NCBI RefSeq assembly: GCF_964340395.1
Contig: NC_135566.1
Coordinates: 5,352,001-5,416,000, forward strand
From: Glandiceps talaboti
Lineage: Eukaryota; Hemichordata; Enteropneusta; Spengelidae
Reading direction: 5' to 3'
Length of the DNA: 64,000 bases
Below the pieces are notes generated by a model. That model had not been told where the DNA came from, did not search any database, and worked only from the letters and a program-made list of their open reading frames with translations. The translations under genes and the position numbers were made by a program. Below are positions 51,090 through 63,698 of this stretch, in pieces. The stretch's first letter is position 1; every line of letters starts with the position of its first letter.

Positions 51090-51367
51090 TCATACTCAGA
51101 ACCAATGAACCATCATATCCAGAACCAATGAACCCTCATATCCAGAACCAATGAACCCCTACACCCAGAACCAATGAACCCCTACACCCAGAACCAATGA
51201 ACCCCTACATCCAGAACCAATGAACCCCTACATCCAGAACCAATGAACCCCCACATCCAAAACCAATGAACCCCCACATCCAAAACCAATGAACCCCCAC
51301 ATCCAGAGAACCAATGAACCCCCACATCCAGAACCAATGAACTATCATATCCAGAACCAATGAATAG
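51090..51367 (+). repeat. 23-bp minisatellite
   Basis: About twelve units of accaatgaacccctacatcc plus aga, with point variants. Each unit carries a ccaat word. The minus-strand Trp-rich ORF is a repeat artefact. Confidence 0.96.
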
Positions 51368-52087
51368 TCAAGGACAACAGGGCATTTTTGCTGAGGTTGC
51401 ATTTCATAAAAAACAGATATTAGTCAATGTACTTAGTACTTATGGATGTTTGTGCTTTAAATGTTTATCTCCAGGCAAAGACCCATCATGCTTTGCAGCA
51501 CATTTCTGGTAAATTTAACGAAATCAATGTGAAATGATCAAGTCACGAAGTACATGTAGAGACAATAAAGATACCTTTTTTGTGAGGATACATAAATAAT
51601 TTATTTTAACCATGAACATGCAGATTCCCTACAAAAGCGATGATTCAATTCTATCCAGCTCAATACTTACAAGTGATGGGGACAGTGTCTGCATAAGGAA
51701 ACGGGCAATTCTTTTTTCTATATTTCATTGAAGAAATTTACTCTTTTCGTTTTTCCCTAACTGAAACGTTTATATTCACATCCAGCAAACTGTAAAATTC
51801 TCACCTTGCATTTCTGAAGTAGCATATTATAAACCTAAAAGACATACTTTTTTTTGGTACTTTATAATCTAAGGAGACACGAATATCAAGGTGCAATCTG
51901 AATCTTGATACAAGCTGACTCCACATGTATCAATGTCAGATTTCAGTTAGATGCAATAAATCAATGGCAGGGTGATTCAGATACATGTAGAAAGTATATA
52001 CTAGGGCAAAGATTACAATCGGTAAAATAATTGAACATATCGAGATTGACAGTTTGAACTTTATGCGAGAGATGCTACATGCTACTG

Positions 52088-52258
52088 TTAATCATCGTAG
52101 TCAACCGTAGGCCTCTCTATGGCACCATCCAAAATGTACTCGCTAGAGGCTTCACCAGCAGAAATATGTGCTCTGACTTGCGAGAATATTGCCGAGACAT
52201 TGTCAGGCTCCTCATTTAATAGTAATACATGAAGTACCCCATATGCAAAACAACATGG
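52088..52258 (-). CDS. Candidate terminal exon, unknown protein
   Basis: On the minus strand an AG (caaattgcag) at 52259-52260 precedes 56 open codons and a TAA. The peptide runs PCCFAYGVLHVLLLNEEPDN, then VSAIFSQVRAHISAGEASSE, then YILDGAIERPTVDYDD, ending in an acidic tail. Local GC content and CpG frequency are higher than the surroundings, and codon use looks coding. Phase would be 0 at the 5' end. I do not recognise the family, the pyrimidine tract is only moderate, and no upstream exon was found. It could also be a relic of a mobile element. Another frame here encodes a hydrophobic MVLSCALVSSS start, probably by chance. Confidence 0.38.
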   Translation of the reverse strand, partial: PCCFAYGVLHVLLLNEEPDNVSAIFSQVRAHISAGEASSEYILDGAIERPTVDYDD

Positions 52259-52599
52259 CTGCAATTTGTGATGATGAGACGAGTGCACAGGATAAAACCA
52301 TGTCTACAACATGTTTCTCCCCACCTCTTTGATGATATGTATACATATATATAGCAACATGTGCTTGATTAATGGTTTTGTATATTTTACATCAAAAAAA
52401 TTGTGTTGCTGATAACCCAAGCAATCCTAGTAGTAATGAAATTTCTACTCACAGTCAAAATATTTTCTTGGAAGCAGATCCATTACTAAGTATGAACCCA
52501 CAGTCCATGAACATTCATTCTCACATCTTTGATGCTGTTTTGTTCAGTTCAGTTTTATCAAAGTTGTTGATAACATCTAGATGAATAGGATCACTAAAG

Positions 52600-53090
52600 A
52601 CAGACAGCTAACGTGACGAGCCAGACACATCCTTAATATGCACAAAAAAGGGCTATGACACCAAACTAATTTACACATGTGACACACACAAATCGGAAAA
52701 TGTAATTTGCAGAGAATAGGGTGTCAACTCCAAACTACATGTACTATTATGTATATGAACACAATGCAAACTTAACATGACAAGAACAGAGCTTTGAGCC
52801 AAGTACTACTTGAAATGTATGTGTCCTAGACAAGAACAGAGCTTTGTGCCAATTACTACTTGAAATGTGTGTGTCCTAGACGAACATCTTAGCATGTTGA
52901 GAACAGGGCTAGAACACGAAATTACTCCATATGTGGGCCAGACATAAATTCAAAACGGAAGTGGAAAGGGTTTTGATTGACACCAATTACTAGACGCATG
53001 TGAGCTGGATGGAAATTTAACATAGAGAGAAGAGAGCTACAACATGAAATTACACTGTATGTGGTGCAGACATAAATTTAACAAGCAGTG
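52600..53090 (+). repeat. Degenerate ~62-bp tandem array, about 8 units
   Basis: Successive units share agaacagagct(t/a), a variable ttgtgccaa / aacacgaaa, ttacta / ttacac, atgtgtgtg / tatgtgg, and cagacataaatttaacatg. Two neighbouring units near 52770-52880 are nearly identical (caagaacagagctttg). Satellite-like, with no coding signal. Confidence 0.75.
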
Positions 53091-53514
53091 AATCCTAGTC
53101 ATACAACTAGCATGTTCATTCTCACTTAATCTTTTCAGTAGTCACGACTCACTTTCTCCCATAGTCCCCTTGACAGCTTTGCATTAGCTGGAGGCCAACA
53201 AGCTACACATAATTATTACTGAGACTCCATATCTACACAAAAGAGAGACGTCAGGAGAAAGAGAAAAGCTATCTTGGGCAACAACCCTGCATCAGTCAAA
53301 GCCACAATATACATGTACATGAATCTTTTCAGGGTATTTTTTAGTTTCCATACATTGATTTTTCTTCAATGTATGATACTATTTTTATATTTAACATTCA
53401 TCTCCAGTGTATGCACGTACATTTACGTACGTCATGACATGAATAATGCAGTGACTAAACACCGAATCAAACAACAGCTGTGTAAAACAAATGTAGACTA
53501 TAAGTATCACTCTC

Positions 53515-53995
53515 TAAATAGTGCCTGTGGCACTGTAGCACAACTGACAATATTGAAATGTATCAATTCCCCATTGTAACTATTTGACAAGAAATTGTCT
53601 CAGTTTGCTGTTGCCAAGGCCATTATCATAGTTGGATTAAATTAGGAAAATTAGGAAATGGTTTTAGGATGTATATTTTCTTGGAAACGCATTAATCATT
53701 TTCATTCTTAGGCTGCCACTTTGGTGTAGTGATCTTAGTAATGAAGTTAAATTAATTTGTTAATTTTTATGTAGTTAGCCCATTGACATATATTTGTCTT
53801 AGTAGCCCATTGACATATTTGTCTACGTGAAGCTCCATAGTGTACAATTGCTATGGGTGTGGTCATGATTTCTGGGGATTTTTATTTCTATTTTGGAATG
53901 CTTTCCTTTCTGATCTGCCCATACATAATTTGGGTTTAAGGCATCTTAACATTCCCCACCAGCTATCAAACTGATAACAGCTGCTGACTTTTTAT
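53515..53995 (+). repeat. Dispersed repeat family D, second copy
   Basis: It starts cactgtagcacaactgacaa and includes ctcagtttgctgttgccaag, gctatgggtgtggtcatgat, and gataacagctgctgac in the same order as at 4690-5500, but without the expanded internal array. Confidence 0.6.
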
Positions 53996-54005
53996 TTCAG
54001 TTAAC

Positions 54006-54207
54006 ACATGCATACATCTGTACCTATACCCATTCCAGCATACACACATCCCACATATACAGCGCCACATACACAAACACAGTACATACACAGCCGCATA
54101 CACAGACAGTCACACACAGATAACCACACACACATATACATACACATTTATACACATAGACACAGACACACAACACACACAGCCACATACATACATATAT
54201 ACACAGA

Positions 54208-54252
<45 letters not shown>
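54006..54252 (+). repeat. (CA)n-rich microsatellite
   Basis: An imperfect ca/cacaca/cataca array ending in a pure CA run at about 54209-54252. ORFs on both strands are artefacts. Confidence 0.95.
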
Positions 54253-54254
<2 letters not shown>

Positions 54255-55004
54255 AGTAACACTCATATTTAGTTCAATCAAGACTTCTAAAAAAATCATT
54301 TTTCTAAAGTTTTCAATTATATTTTCCAATTCACTCATTCTCATCTATTTTACATGGCATGGTATGCAATATCACTTTTCTCATCATAGCAATACAGAGC
54401 ACTGTTTCATACATTGATTCAATTTTGGTACATCACAAATAGCTTTTATTCACAAAGCAAATTTTTACCTGAGGAAAGAGGGCTTACTATTATGGGGTTA
54501 CACTGTACCATATTCTATGATACACTCTGCTACTCTGTTATAAAGTATACTGTGAGACCACCTACAAGTTTCCACTTACACAGGAATGATGTGAAAATGT
54601 CAGAGTGAATACAAATTTTTTTTCCAGAAAATAACCCATTAAATACTAAATCATACACCATATTGTAGTAGTAACACCACACAGATATATGAATATCAAT
54701 ATATCCATACAACCAATATCATGTAATGTCAATCAAAACATCTATAGTTTGTACATTTTTCTAAATTTAGAAATAGTTGCAAAATATGCATATCTACATG
54801 GATATTGATATGCTTTGAATTAATGTATCATTTTGTGTGTTTACATTCTGAAATATACAAGAATAGAAATCATCAATGGAGTTTATATAGCCTCCTATTA
54901 TAGTCCATTTTAAATATTCATGATTACATTTAGTTCACATTTTAATATCTGTAGAAAATAGGTACATAAATATCATAACAGGCATCTTCATCTCAGGTCA
55001 ATTC

Positions 55005-55290
55005 AAGTTATGCAAAGTTATCGCGAGTTATCTCAAGTTATCTTTAGTTACTTGAAGTCATCTCAAATCATTCTTAGTTATCTCAACTTATCTCAGGATA
55101 TCCTTAAGTTATCTCAAGTATCCTTAGTTATCTTGTTATCTCAAGACATCCTTTAGTTATCTCAAGTTATCTCAAGATATCCTTTAGTTATCTCAAGTTA
55201 TCTCAAGATATCCTTAATACGTAATCTAACGTTATCTCAAGTTATCCTTAAGTAATCTAAAGTTATCTCAAGTTATTTCAAGTTCAAGTG
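55005..55290 (+). repeat. (agttatctca)n minisatellite
   Basis: About 25 degenerate units of 10-11 bases (agttatctca, aagatatcctt) with a higher-order period of about 33 (agttatctcaagatatcctt). Confidence 0.93.
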
Positions 55291-56514
55291 ACATAGCATG
55301 AGAGGACAAGTACACTTACATGTACTGAGAAGTCTTCACATGAGAGTATCAACAATGTGATAAAAACTTGTAGCAACTCCAAAACGATAACAACAGAATT
55401 CTTTTAAAGACCTCTTAACCTCACAGCTCTACCTTATATAAAGTGTCACTGGTAATTTATATGCGATGTTGCTAAACACAGGCATTAGCCACTGTTAGAT
55501 TATTGGCCTCTTGTACCAAACCTAAATCTACGCTGACCTGTGTATGACTTATGAGTACAAGCCTGGAGTCTAATGACACAGATTAACACTAAGCCTATGA
55601 ATTTATTATGCAGGAATTCTTTCATAAAATCATTCTCAACGACCAAACAGCACTCCAAGTTATACAAGACCATCCTGTGGCTGTGTTTTTTCATTATAAT
55701 TTCACTGGATTTGATCCTCAGAGCTATTTAGCAAACATTTGATGATTGCTCCATCCACTTACATTTAAATTTCGAGAAACTTCTAAGTCATTTCCTGAAA
55801 TTTATGATTAACTTAAACATATTTGAGAATACTTTAATGTACATCTTATGAACAGACTGCCATTTGTTTTAGTTTGCATCCGGCCTTGTTTATTGTATGC
55901 ATTTCACCATTAAAAAATACCCAAAATTCATTAATTGTAAAAAAAATAATGTCTTCTCTGTGTATGTTTATAGATTGTACACACTAGTATTTGACTTGTC
56001 ACTACAGGAAGTTTATTTATTGAGCAAAGAGAGAATATTGAGCATACTACAAATTTCATTTCCTAAGACTTCCCATGAACTCGTTACATTTTTCCGGGAC
56101 TACACTGTATTGGAAATGGTTTGAAATTCAATGAGTTGCTTTGAAATTGAATACTCCATAAAATTCATTTTCAGGGAGTTTCCAGAAATAAGCTTGATTT
56201 TCCAAGTCTTTTGAAAATGATTTGAAGTTGTATGGTCTCCATGACCTTATCAGCAATGCATACACCTAGAACTGAGCCAATATATCATTATATGGGGATT
56301 CTTCAGAATACAATAAGATATTATAATTTTGCCGGACTTTTGAATATGTTTTTGAAATTGCATGACTTTGGCGACCTTATTATTTAGTACTTCATGAGCT
56401 CAGAACTAATATCATTGAATAAATATAATACTCAATGAGGTACTCTCAGAATTTTGTAAGGACTAAATATTTATGTGATGGGTTGTTTTTCCACCAGCAA
56501 GATTACTGATCTGT

Positions 56515-56900
56515 CAAAGCTACAACTAGTGACAATCAAGCATTTACATGTGGAACATTTTACAAACAGGGAAAGGAAATAAATGAATTGGATTAATAAC
56601 ACTTCACACAGTATGTTGGAACTATAGACTTGTACTACATCTCACGGTCTGATAACAGTTTTATGGCCTCTTGTATATGAAATGGCAGGGGAACTTGAAA
56701 TTCTTTTGTGAATGTGAACTATTATGTCGAGGCCATAAAACTATTCTTGCCAAACTTTAAAACGTAATGTAAGTCTCTGTAGTTCCAACACGCTGTGCCA
56801 CGTGTCAAGTGTTATTAATCCAATTCATTAATTTACTTTCCCTGTTTGTAACAAGTTCCAACTGTAGATGCTTGCCTGTTGCTGCGCTGGTTGTAGTGGT
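56515..56900. mobile_element. Palindromic MITE, family C, long form (about 385 bp)
   Basis: The left arm acaactagtgacaatcaagc...aacagggaaaggaaat...gaattggattaataacact is inverted on the right (agtgttattaatccaattca...tttccctgtttgtaacaag...gatgcttgcctgttgc). The interior is itself palindromic: ttggaactatagacttgtac against gtctctgtagttccaac, and ttatggcctc against gaggccataa. It has no transposase. A minus-strand ORF inside it is incidental. Confidence 0.85.
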
Positions 56901-58197
56901 GTTCTTTTTAGCCTCATTGAGTCCTTCTCAGCTGCTGTGACGAACATCCAATTCATGTAACATATTGCACATCTGAAAGAAATATTCTTCCAACAGCACG
57001 TATTCAACACAGGAATCCTTTATAATTTGAACTAAGCTTATTTTAATGAGGGCAAAAGAAGGCTTAACATAATGTTTTATATCAAGAAAACAACTATTAA
57101 TGTACTGTCAATAAAAACTCTATATTGATATTCAAAATGACCACAAACCTTAATTAAATTTACACAAACTAACTGTACAGATTTTTTTGAAAATACATAT
57201 ATCTGAGCATCATCATAATTTATTCATGTTTTTAGTAAAAATATATATTTCTTTAAATATTCTCATTGTGAAACACTATTCTCTTTCATTTTCAACCACA
57301 CATATCTTTAAAACTCCACATTTTGTACCACACTGTACACATGAAGAAAATGCATCTTAACATTTCCTAGACACTAAGACAAACCACTTGATATGGATAG
57401 CAATCAAATTCTTTCATTAATTTTTTATGACATGAAACATAATTTCCTGCTACACTCCTCAGTGTAGTGCAAAAGTAGTATGGTGGCAACAACTATCAAT
57501 TGTAACAATATCAAAAAGCCTCCGAGGAACAAAACTTGTCAAACATTCATTGACAAGCTCATTTCCTACAGTAACAATAACTTCATATATTCCTGTAACA
57601 CCTTGCATTTTGAGAAAACACATACAAATACAAAATATATATGTGACTGTGTGGCAGAAAAACAACAATACGTACTTGTTTAGATAATGCAATACTCAAA
57701 CAATAACACGACCAGTGAATAAAATCAATGACACACTAAACTAACAATGGGACAACAGCTTGGCATGCTATTATTTACATGTACAAAAAACCATGATATG
57801 GTTTAGATTGATTAAACTTTGACATTTATCAGTTGAATAAACATGACATACTTCCCTAGGTCAAAACAGTATACAACAGGGTCCTCCCAACTGTAACTGG
57901 AGTCCTGGATGATATTAATATTCATTAGCTAATTAATATTTGTGAATAATTAGCAATAAATAAATAGTAGTGAAGAGAAACAAAGGGGTGCTATATATGA
58001 CTTTCACACAAGTATAACAACAGGTGTCTACAGAAGGAATTCAGGCCAGCTTTAAATATCTTCCTGCTCAGTGTTTCAAAGTGTCATTCTCCTCAGATGA
58101 GTTAACTTACAATGTATTGTCAAAGGCAGGTGTGATAATATTTATATTATGCACTTAGTAAAGTCCAAGAATAACAGAATGTTTTGTGGTGGATAGC

Positions 58198-58332
58198 AGG
58201 TTTTTGTTGTTGTTGTTGTTGTTTTTTGTTTGTTTGTTTTGTTGTTGTTGGTTTTTTGGGGTTTTTTTTGTTTGTTTGTTTTTTGGGTTGGTTTTTTTTT
58301 TTTTTTTTTTTTGGGGGGGGGGGGGGGGGGGG
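58198..58332 (+). repeat. T/G-rich simple sequence ending in G18
   Basis: (ttg)n and (tttg)n tracts are followed by a T run and about eighteen Gs. The Lys/Pro-rich ORFs on the minus strand are artefacts. Confidence 0.95.
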
Positions 58333-58476
58333 CTTCCACTGAGGTCCCTGCACTTACTTTAATTTCGAACTACATGTATTATGACTTTTAGCCAAACACC
58401 TGATGAAGTATAAAAGAATACGCTTACACATTTCTGTCCTCATCAGTTAAAGACAAACTGCCAATAATTTGTCTTT

Positions 58477-58670
58477 ACTCTAATTGGCTACAAAGCAATA
58501 ATCCTAAATTGTCTTCATCCTGATTGGTTGTAAGCAATAGCCTAAATTACCTTCACTATGATTGGTTGCACAGCAATAGCCTAAATTACCTTCACTATGA
58601 TTGGTTGCACAGCAATAGCCTAAAATTACCTTCACTGTGATTGCTTGAAAAACAATAGCTTTCTCTTCAT
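58477..58670 (+). repeat. 39-bp minisatellite carrying attggtt
   Basis: About five units. The two central copies of agcaatagcctaaattacct plus tcactatgattggttgcac are identical, and the outer ones are diverged. Each unit contains a reverse CCAAT box (attgg). Confidence 0.92.
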
Positions 58671-60417
58671 CTTGATATGTTGGGCAACAGTCTAACTAAA
58701 ATTATCTCCATTTTATGATCATATACATGTAAACATCGACATTGCTCTTAGTTCCCCACAATTCACTCATTCTACACACATGATGAAGCCTGAATACATA
58801 CACGCACTACAAATCAATACGCATATGAGATGACCTGTAATACATCGTCGGCACTATGTGATGTAAGAAACCCATATATTTATTTCTATGCATTCCCTAC
58901 AAGTGTAGAGATAATTACATTTTCTCCAACCCACTCAATCACTTTGCACAGAAGCTAAAGATGTGGATCCTCCAAGGTACAATACAATAACGTTTGCACT
59001 CAGTTTATTGCTAACTTGACACCCCAGCAGTATAAATAATACATAGGTATGTCGACACAGATGGCATAAAATCGTAAAATACACACTTATAGATAACTAC
59101 TTAGTTTTTCACATCTGAGCAAAGGAAAAGGGTGACTACATTCTTTTCAAATTAATGCCATCAGACAAGATTTCAAGTCTTCAAAATAACAACACTTATA
59201 AAAATAATAACTTTTTCCCCCCCAAGGGATCTAAGAACGAGTTGTAAAATTTATACCATCACTTTACGTGAGCTCGCCATTAAATTTTCCAATTTAATTA
59301 CCAGATGTGCGAAGAAGTCAGAGTCTCTCTCAATACTAGTGTATATAAAACATTCATCTAAATGTCATGTTTCTTCTACTGATGACATGTGGTGTGATGT
59401 ATTTTCAAATTACATTGTCTTGCATGTGATAACTGAAATAGAATGATTCATACAATAACCTTTGACTTTTAACCTTTGACCCAAACAATCAGATCTTCAA
59501 ATATTAAAAAAATAAGTTGTGTAGAAATAGCTGAATTGAAACTACATGATTAAAATGACCTTAAAACATACTTGTTCGCGAACATTTTCAATATTTAAGT
59601 GTACAGCACCTCTGAACTCTACTTCGTAGTATTGGATACATGCAGTCTATAAATTTTCTGATTGATTGATAAATTGATTGAAAATACACTGTTTTTGATC
59701 ATTATGTTTTGCCAAAATCAGTTCCTTTTATTATTTTCACATCATACATGTATAGTTATCATTTTTTTCTTCATTTTCATCATTTTTTTACGATTTAAAA
59801 AAAATGACAATGCAAACTTCAGTAAAATAAATTGCAAACCTAAGGGGTAAAACTATATAGATAGGGGTTCTATAAAATCACTCTTAAGAACAACATATTT
59901 GACTATCTCTTCTCTGTCAACAATCAAACTTTTCGGACAATATATTGAAAACATAAATCTCAACAAAAAGTATATTCTATAAAAAATAAAGTACCACACA
60001 CACATTTATCATTATTCTATTTTGCCACATTTATGTCGCCATCTGGGACACACACGTTATCACACTGACAAACCATTCCATCCCTTACATCATAAAAGCA
60101 GTGCAATCTACCAGCAATAATTTCAATTTGTGATATTATAATAAGACGTACATTCACTCAAACTCTACACATTCAATCATGTATAAAACTACTTACAGCA
60201 TTTTAAAACATGATGGAAATTTGCGTGGTACTTTCAATGGTTTCCTTAATTACAAGCCGGCACAGTTAAAACCTTGGATGAGAAGTATAGACAACAAAAT
60301 AAATACTGTGTTTAGCACTGAAATGAAAGTATACTGATATGCACGTATGAACACCTTGTACTGTTTTGAACAATGGTTCCAAAGATTGATATTTTACAGA
60401 GCAACCCCATACTTTTA

Positions 60418-60436
60418 GGGGGGGGGGGGGGGGGGG
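60418..60436 (+). repeat. G19 homopolymer
   Basis: An uninterrupted run of about nineteen Gs, prone to slippage and able to form intermolecular quadruplexes. Confidence 0.95.
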
Positions 60437-61739
60437 TGATGTATACAACCACACACATTCTCTCGCTATGATAGTTGAAATATACACGACTTCATCTTGT
60501 GTAATTTTTGCCATCCTGCTTCAAATTCACTCCATTGGTACAGTCGTGATACGTATCCTCCCAAGGTGTGGCCAAGACCTGATATTTTGACCTACCTCCG
60601 AATGAAGAGGCATATGAACAGCATTTTGTTGAATTTCATTTTGTTGTATAAAACATTTTACTATCATCAAACAACCAGGCTTTTGCAGAATATGCAGTTC
60701 ACTTAAATGCCCCTCTATAATTTGTGATGTCAATATTTTACACGGTATAAATTACAAAAATTGGTAATTACACATACAGACACACAGGTGCCATCCTTTT
60801 AGACTTTCAAGTTCAAAGGTTCATGTCATGTCTTTTCATTCTATTTGTTAAACCAATAAATGTCTTTTTTTTTGTAATCCTGGCTACCATTATGGTCATT
60901 TCTCTACAAATTAGCTTGCTTTGAACAGTCACACTGAACAATCAATATTTCTCATATGTACTTTTGAAGAAATATTAAACCAATGACTGTGCAATTTTAC
61001 ATATACATGTATCATGAGTATGTACGTACATACCTACGTGTACATGAACATAGTTACAGGTACATGTCTACACTAAGCAAACTTGTATATTGAAATTATA
61101 TGCGCATCTATGTGTAAACACTTATTTCAAAGCCAATGTGTTTATGAAACTAACCAGTCCCATATACAAACATGCATATCTGAGAGCCAATACAAGTATA
61201 TTTTTGAAACTACACTGAATACCAGTATGAATACCATCGTATATATCTGTAAATCAGCTAGACAACCCATATTATATCTATATATCTGTAAATCAGCAAG
61301 ACAAACATACTCATTCAAGATATTGTCACTCTAATGTCAACTTTACAATTCAATATTTCAGCAACATTTCAAAAAAAGATTTCAATGAAATCTATGTTTC
61401 CATAGCAATTGATGCACTGCAAACTATATAGGCTTCCACATGACAAACATCAGAATTTTTATATTTAAACAGTGACTGAAAGTTTGTGTTATATTTTCAG
61501 GCTCGAGAAGAACTAGATCAATGTTTTGCATTTTTTTCAACGGATTCTGCCTCTGCAGATTTCAATAAGATCTTGATTCTAGATAACTTATCAATTATTA
61601 ATCTCTGTTAAAAGTTCCTCTTCTTACATTATAATATACATACATGTATATGAAGCCTGGCTTACGTAAATCAACATGTAGCAAGTCTTTTTATCCCCAC
61701 CTGAGAATAATTGGTTTGCTTTACCTTTCTTATGCCATT

Positions 61740-62095
61740 CTACTATTAATTTCAATTCATATATACCTTTCAAACTGTAATGTCGATTTCAAATTCTAAT
61801 ATCAATTCATATTTCTAATAGCCATTTCAAATTCTATATCAATTTCAAATTTCTAATAGCCATTTCAAATTCTGTCAATTTCAAATTGTTGTAATGTCAA
61901 TTTCAAATAAGTTCAATTCCAAATTCCACCAATAATGTCAATTTTAAATTGCCAATTTTAAATTCTAATGTCCGTTTCAAATTGTTGTAATGTCAATTTT
62001 AAATTGTTCAGTGTATTAAGTGACAATTTCAAATTCTAATGTCCATTTCAAATTTCTAATGTCTAATGACATTTCAAATTCTAATGTAAATTTCA
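61740..62095 (+). repeat. Degenerate (caatttcaaattctaatgt)n minisatellite
   Basis: Fifteen or so units of about 20-30 bases built from tcaatttcaaattctaatgt with variants atagccatttcaaattc and ttgttgtaatgtc. AT-rich and non-coding. Confidence 0.9.
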
Positions 62096-63107
62096 TGAAA
62101 TTAAAAAATGGTGGTACATCAATATCGTGATGGAGTGTCGTGATGTTCAAATTTCATCCCAAATTCGAGTTGAGCCTGCAAGTCCCTACAGATCAATAGA
62201 GAGGCTGGCCATGGTACTGACAGAATAAAGTATTGAATGTTTCAACTTGAATTCTCATTTGGAAGGCAATCTCCTGTCGATCCCAGAGAGGATATCTGCG
62301 TTGATGTATCATTGATAACAGGTTACATCTGATTACCAAGGTTACGTGAGTGCCATGATAATGAAGTACTTGGTGAAAGCAAGCTACATAGCCCTCATTT
62401 TGTCACAATATGGTTTGTTAGATCAAATTAGTTTCAAAGATAATTCCATCACAGCGGCTTTCTGTATATCCACCATACAACGACACAAAGGTTAAACGAG
62501 TATTAATCATTTCATGCAAAGATTTCATCATTTTTGATGACAAGAAAGTAATAAATGCATTCCTGAAATGACAAGGCCTAGCATTATTAATAACAAAATG
62601 AGATACATTGTATTATCTCATATTTCTAACTTCTGCAGATACTCTGAACATATTTTCACATTTTATCTATCCTGGTTTCATTTCATATATGATTAGAAAG
62701 ATAATTGCAATTGTAAAACCCCTTGTCAATTTCAAAATATACAATTTTCAGGAACCAATAATATGATACTTCTCCAATTTGGATGTTTGCTCAAGAGGAT
62801 CGGATGATACTCAGTCTGATGGGAGGGAAGATAAAAACCAGAGCCAATATTGGGGTTGTCATGTTTTGATTATATGCCTAGTAAATGATTATTTGGAGGG
62901 AAATGTACATTCATGTTTAATTTTGTAATAATGGTGTTCATTTAGTTAGATTTGAGACTTAGTTAGCATCTTATAAAAATCATCATTTAGATACACACAA
63001 ATAACGCATTAACAGTATAACACAACCTCTCTTGTCTAAGGTACTACTGTTTCTTGTATATTGTCCCTGGTCTATGTTAGCTACACTTGCCTAGCATGTA
63101 TCCGGGA

Positions 63108-63635
63108 TGTTCTTCATCATCACCATCATCATTACCCTCCCATCATCATTGCCCTCCCATCATCATTACCCTCCCATCATCATTCCCCTCCCCATCACCA
63201 TCACCCTCCCCATCACCCCCATCATCATTACCCTCCCATCATCATTCCCCTCCCATCATCATTCCCCTCCCCATCACCATCATCATCACCCTCCCCATCA
63301 TCATTACCTTCCCATCATCATTGCCCTCCCATCATCATTACCCTCCCCATCGCCATCACCCTCCCAATCACCATCACCACCATCCTCCCCATCACCATCA
63401 CCCTCCCCATCATCATCATCATCATCATCACCATAAAAGTGCTTTCAGCACAGAGTGGGAAAGCACTATATAAAGAATATCATCATCATCATCTTCATCA
63501 TCATCACCATCATCACCACCACCACCACCACCACCACCACCACTACCACCATCATCATCATCATCATCATCTTCATCATCATCATCATCATCATCATTAC
63601 CGTTATCATACCAATTATCATCATCGCCGTCATCA
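63108..63635 (+). repeat. (ATC/CAC)-rich compound array
   Basis: The first half is a higher-order array of ccctcccatcatcattacc-type units. The second half is pure (atc)n with a (cac)n core at about 63514-63550. All long His/Pro/Ile and Asp/Met/Val ORFs across it are repeat artefacts. Confidence 0.97.
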
Positions 63636-63667
63636 TATAGTATACCCAAAGTATAATTACTAAAGAA

Positions 63668-63698
63668 TCAATCGATTGATCGATCAATTGATTGATTG
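63668..63698. repeat. Self-complementary (GATT/AATC) palindrome
   Basis: tcaatcgattgatcgatcaa followed by ttgattga reads almost the same on both strands and can form a hairpin or cruciform. It abuts an A8 run. Confidence 0.85.

Noticed and set aside
56828-57010. 60-codon minus-strand ORF
   Set aside because: It lies partly within the family C MITE, with no independent evidence.
60497-60733. Overlapping plus and minus frames (PKVWPRPDILTYLRM / EVGQNIRSWPHLGRIR)
   Set aside because: Both look mildly coding, which cannot both be right. No donor ends the plus frame and no family is recognised.
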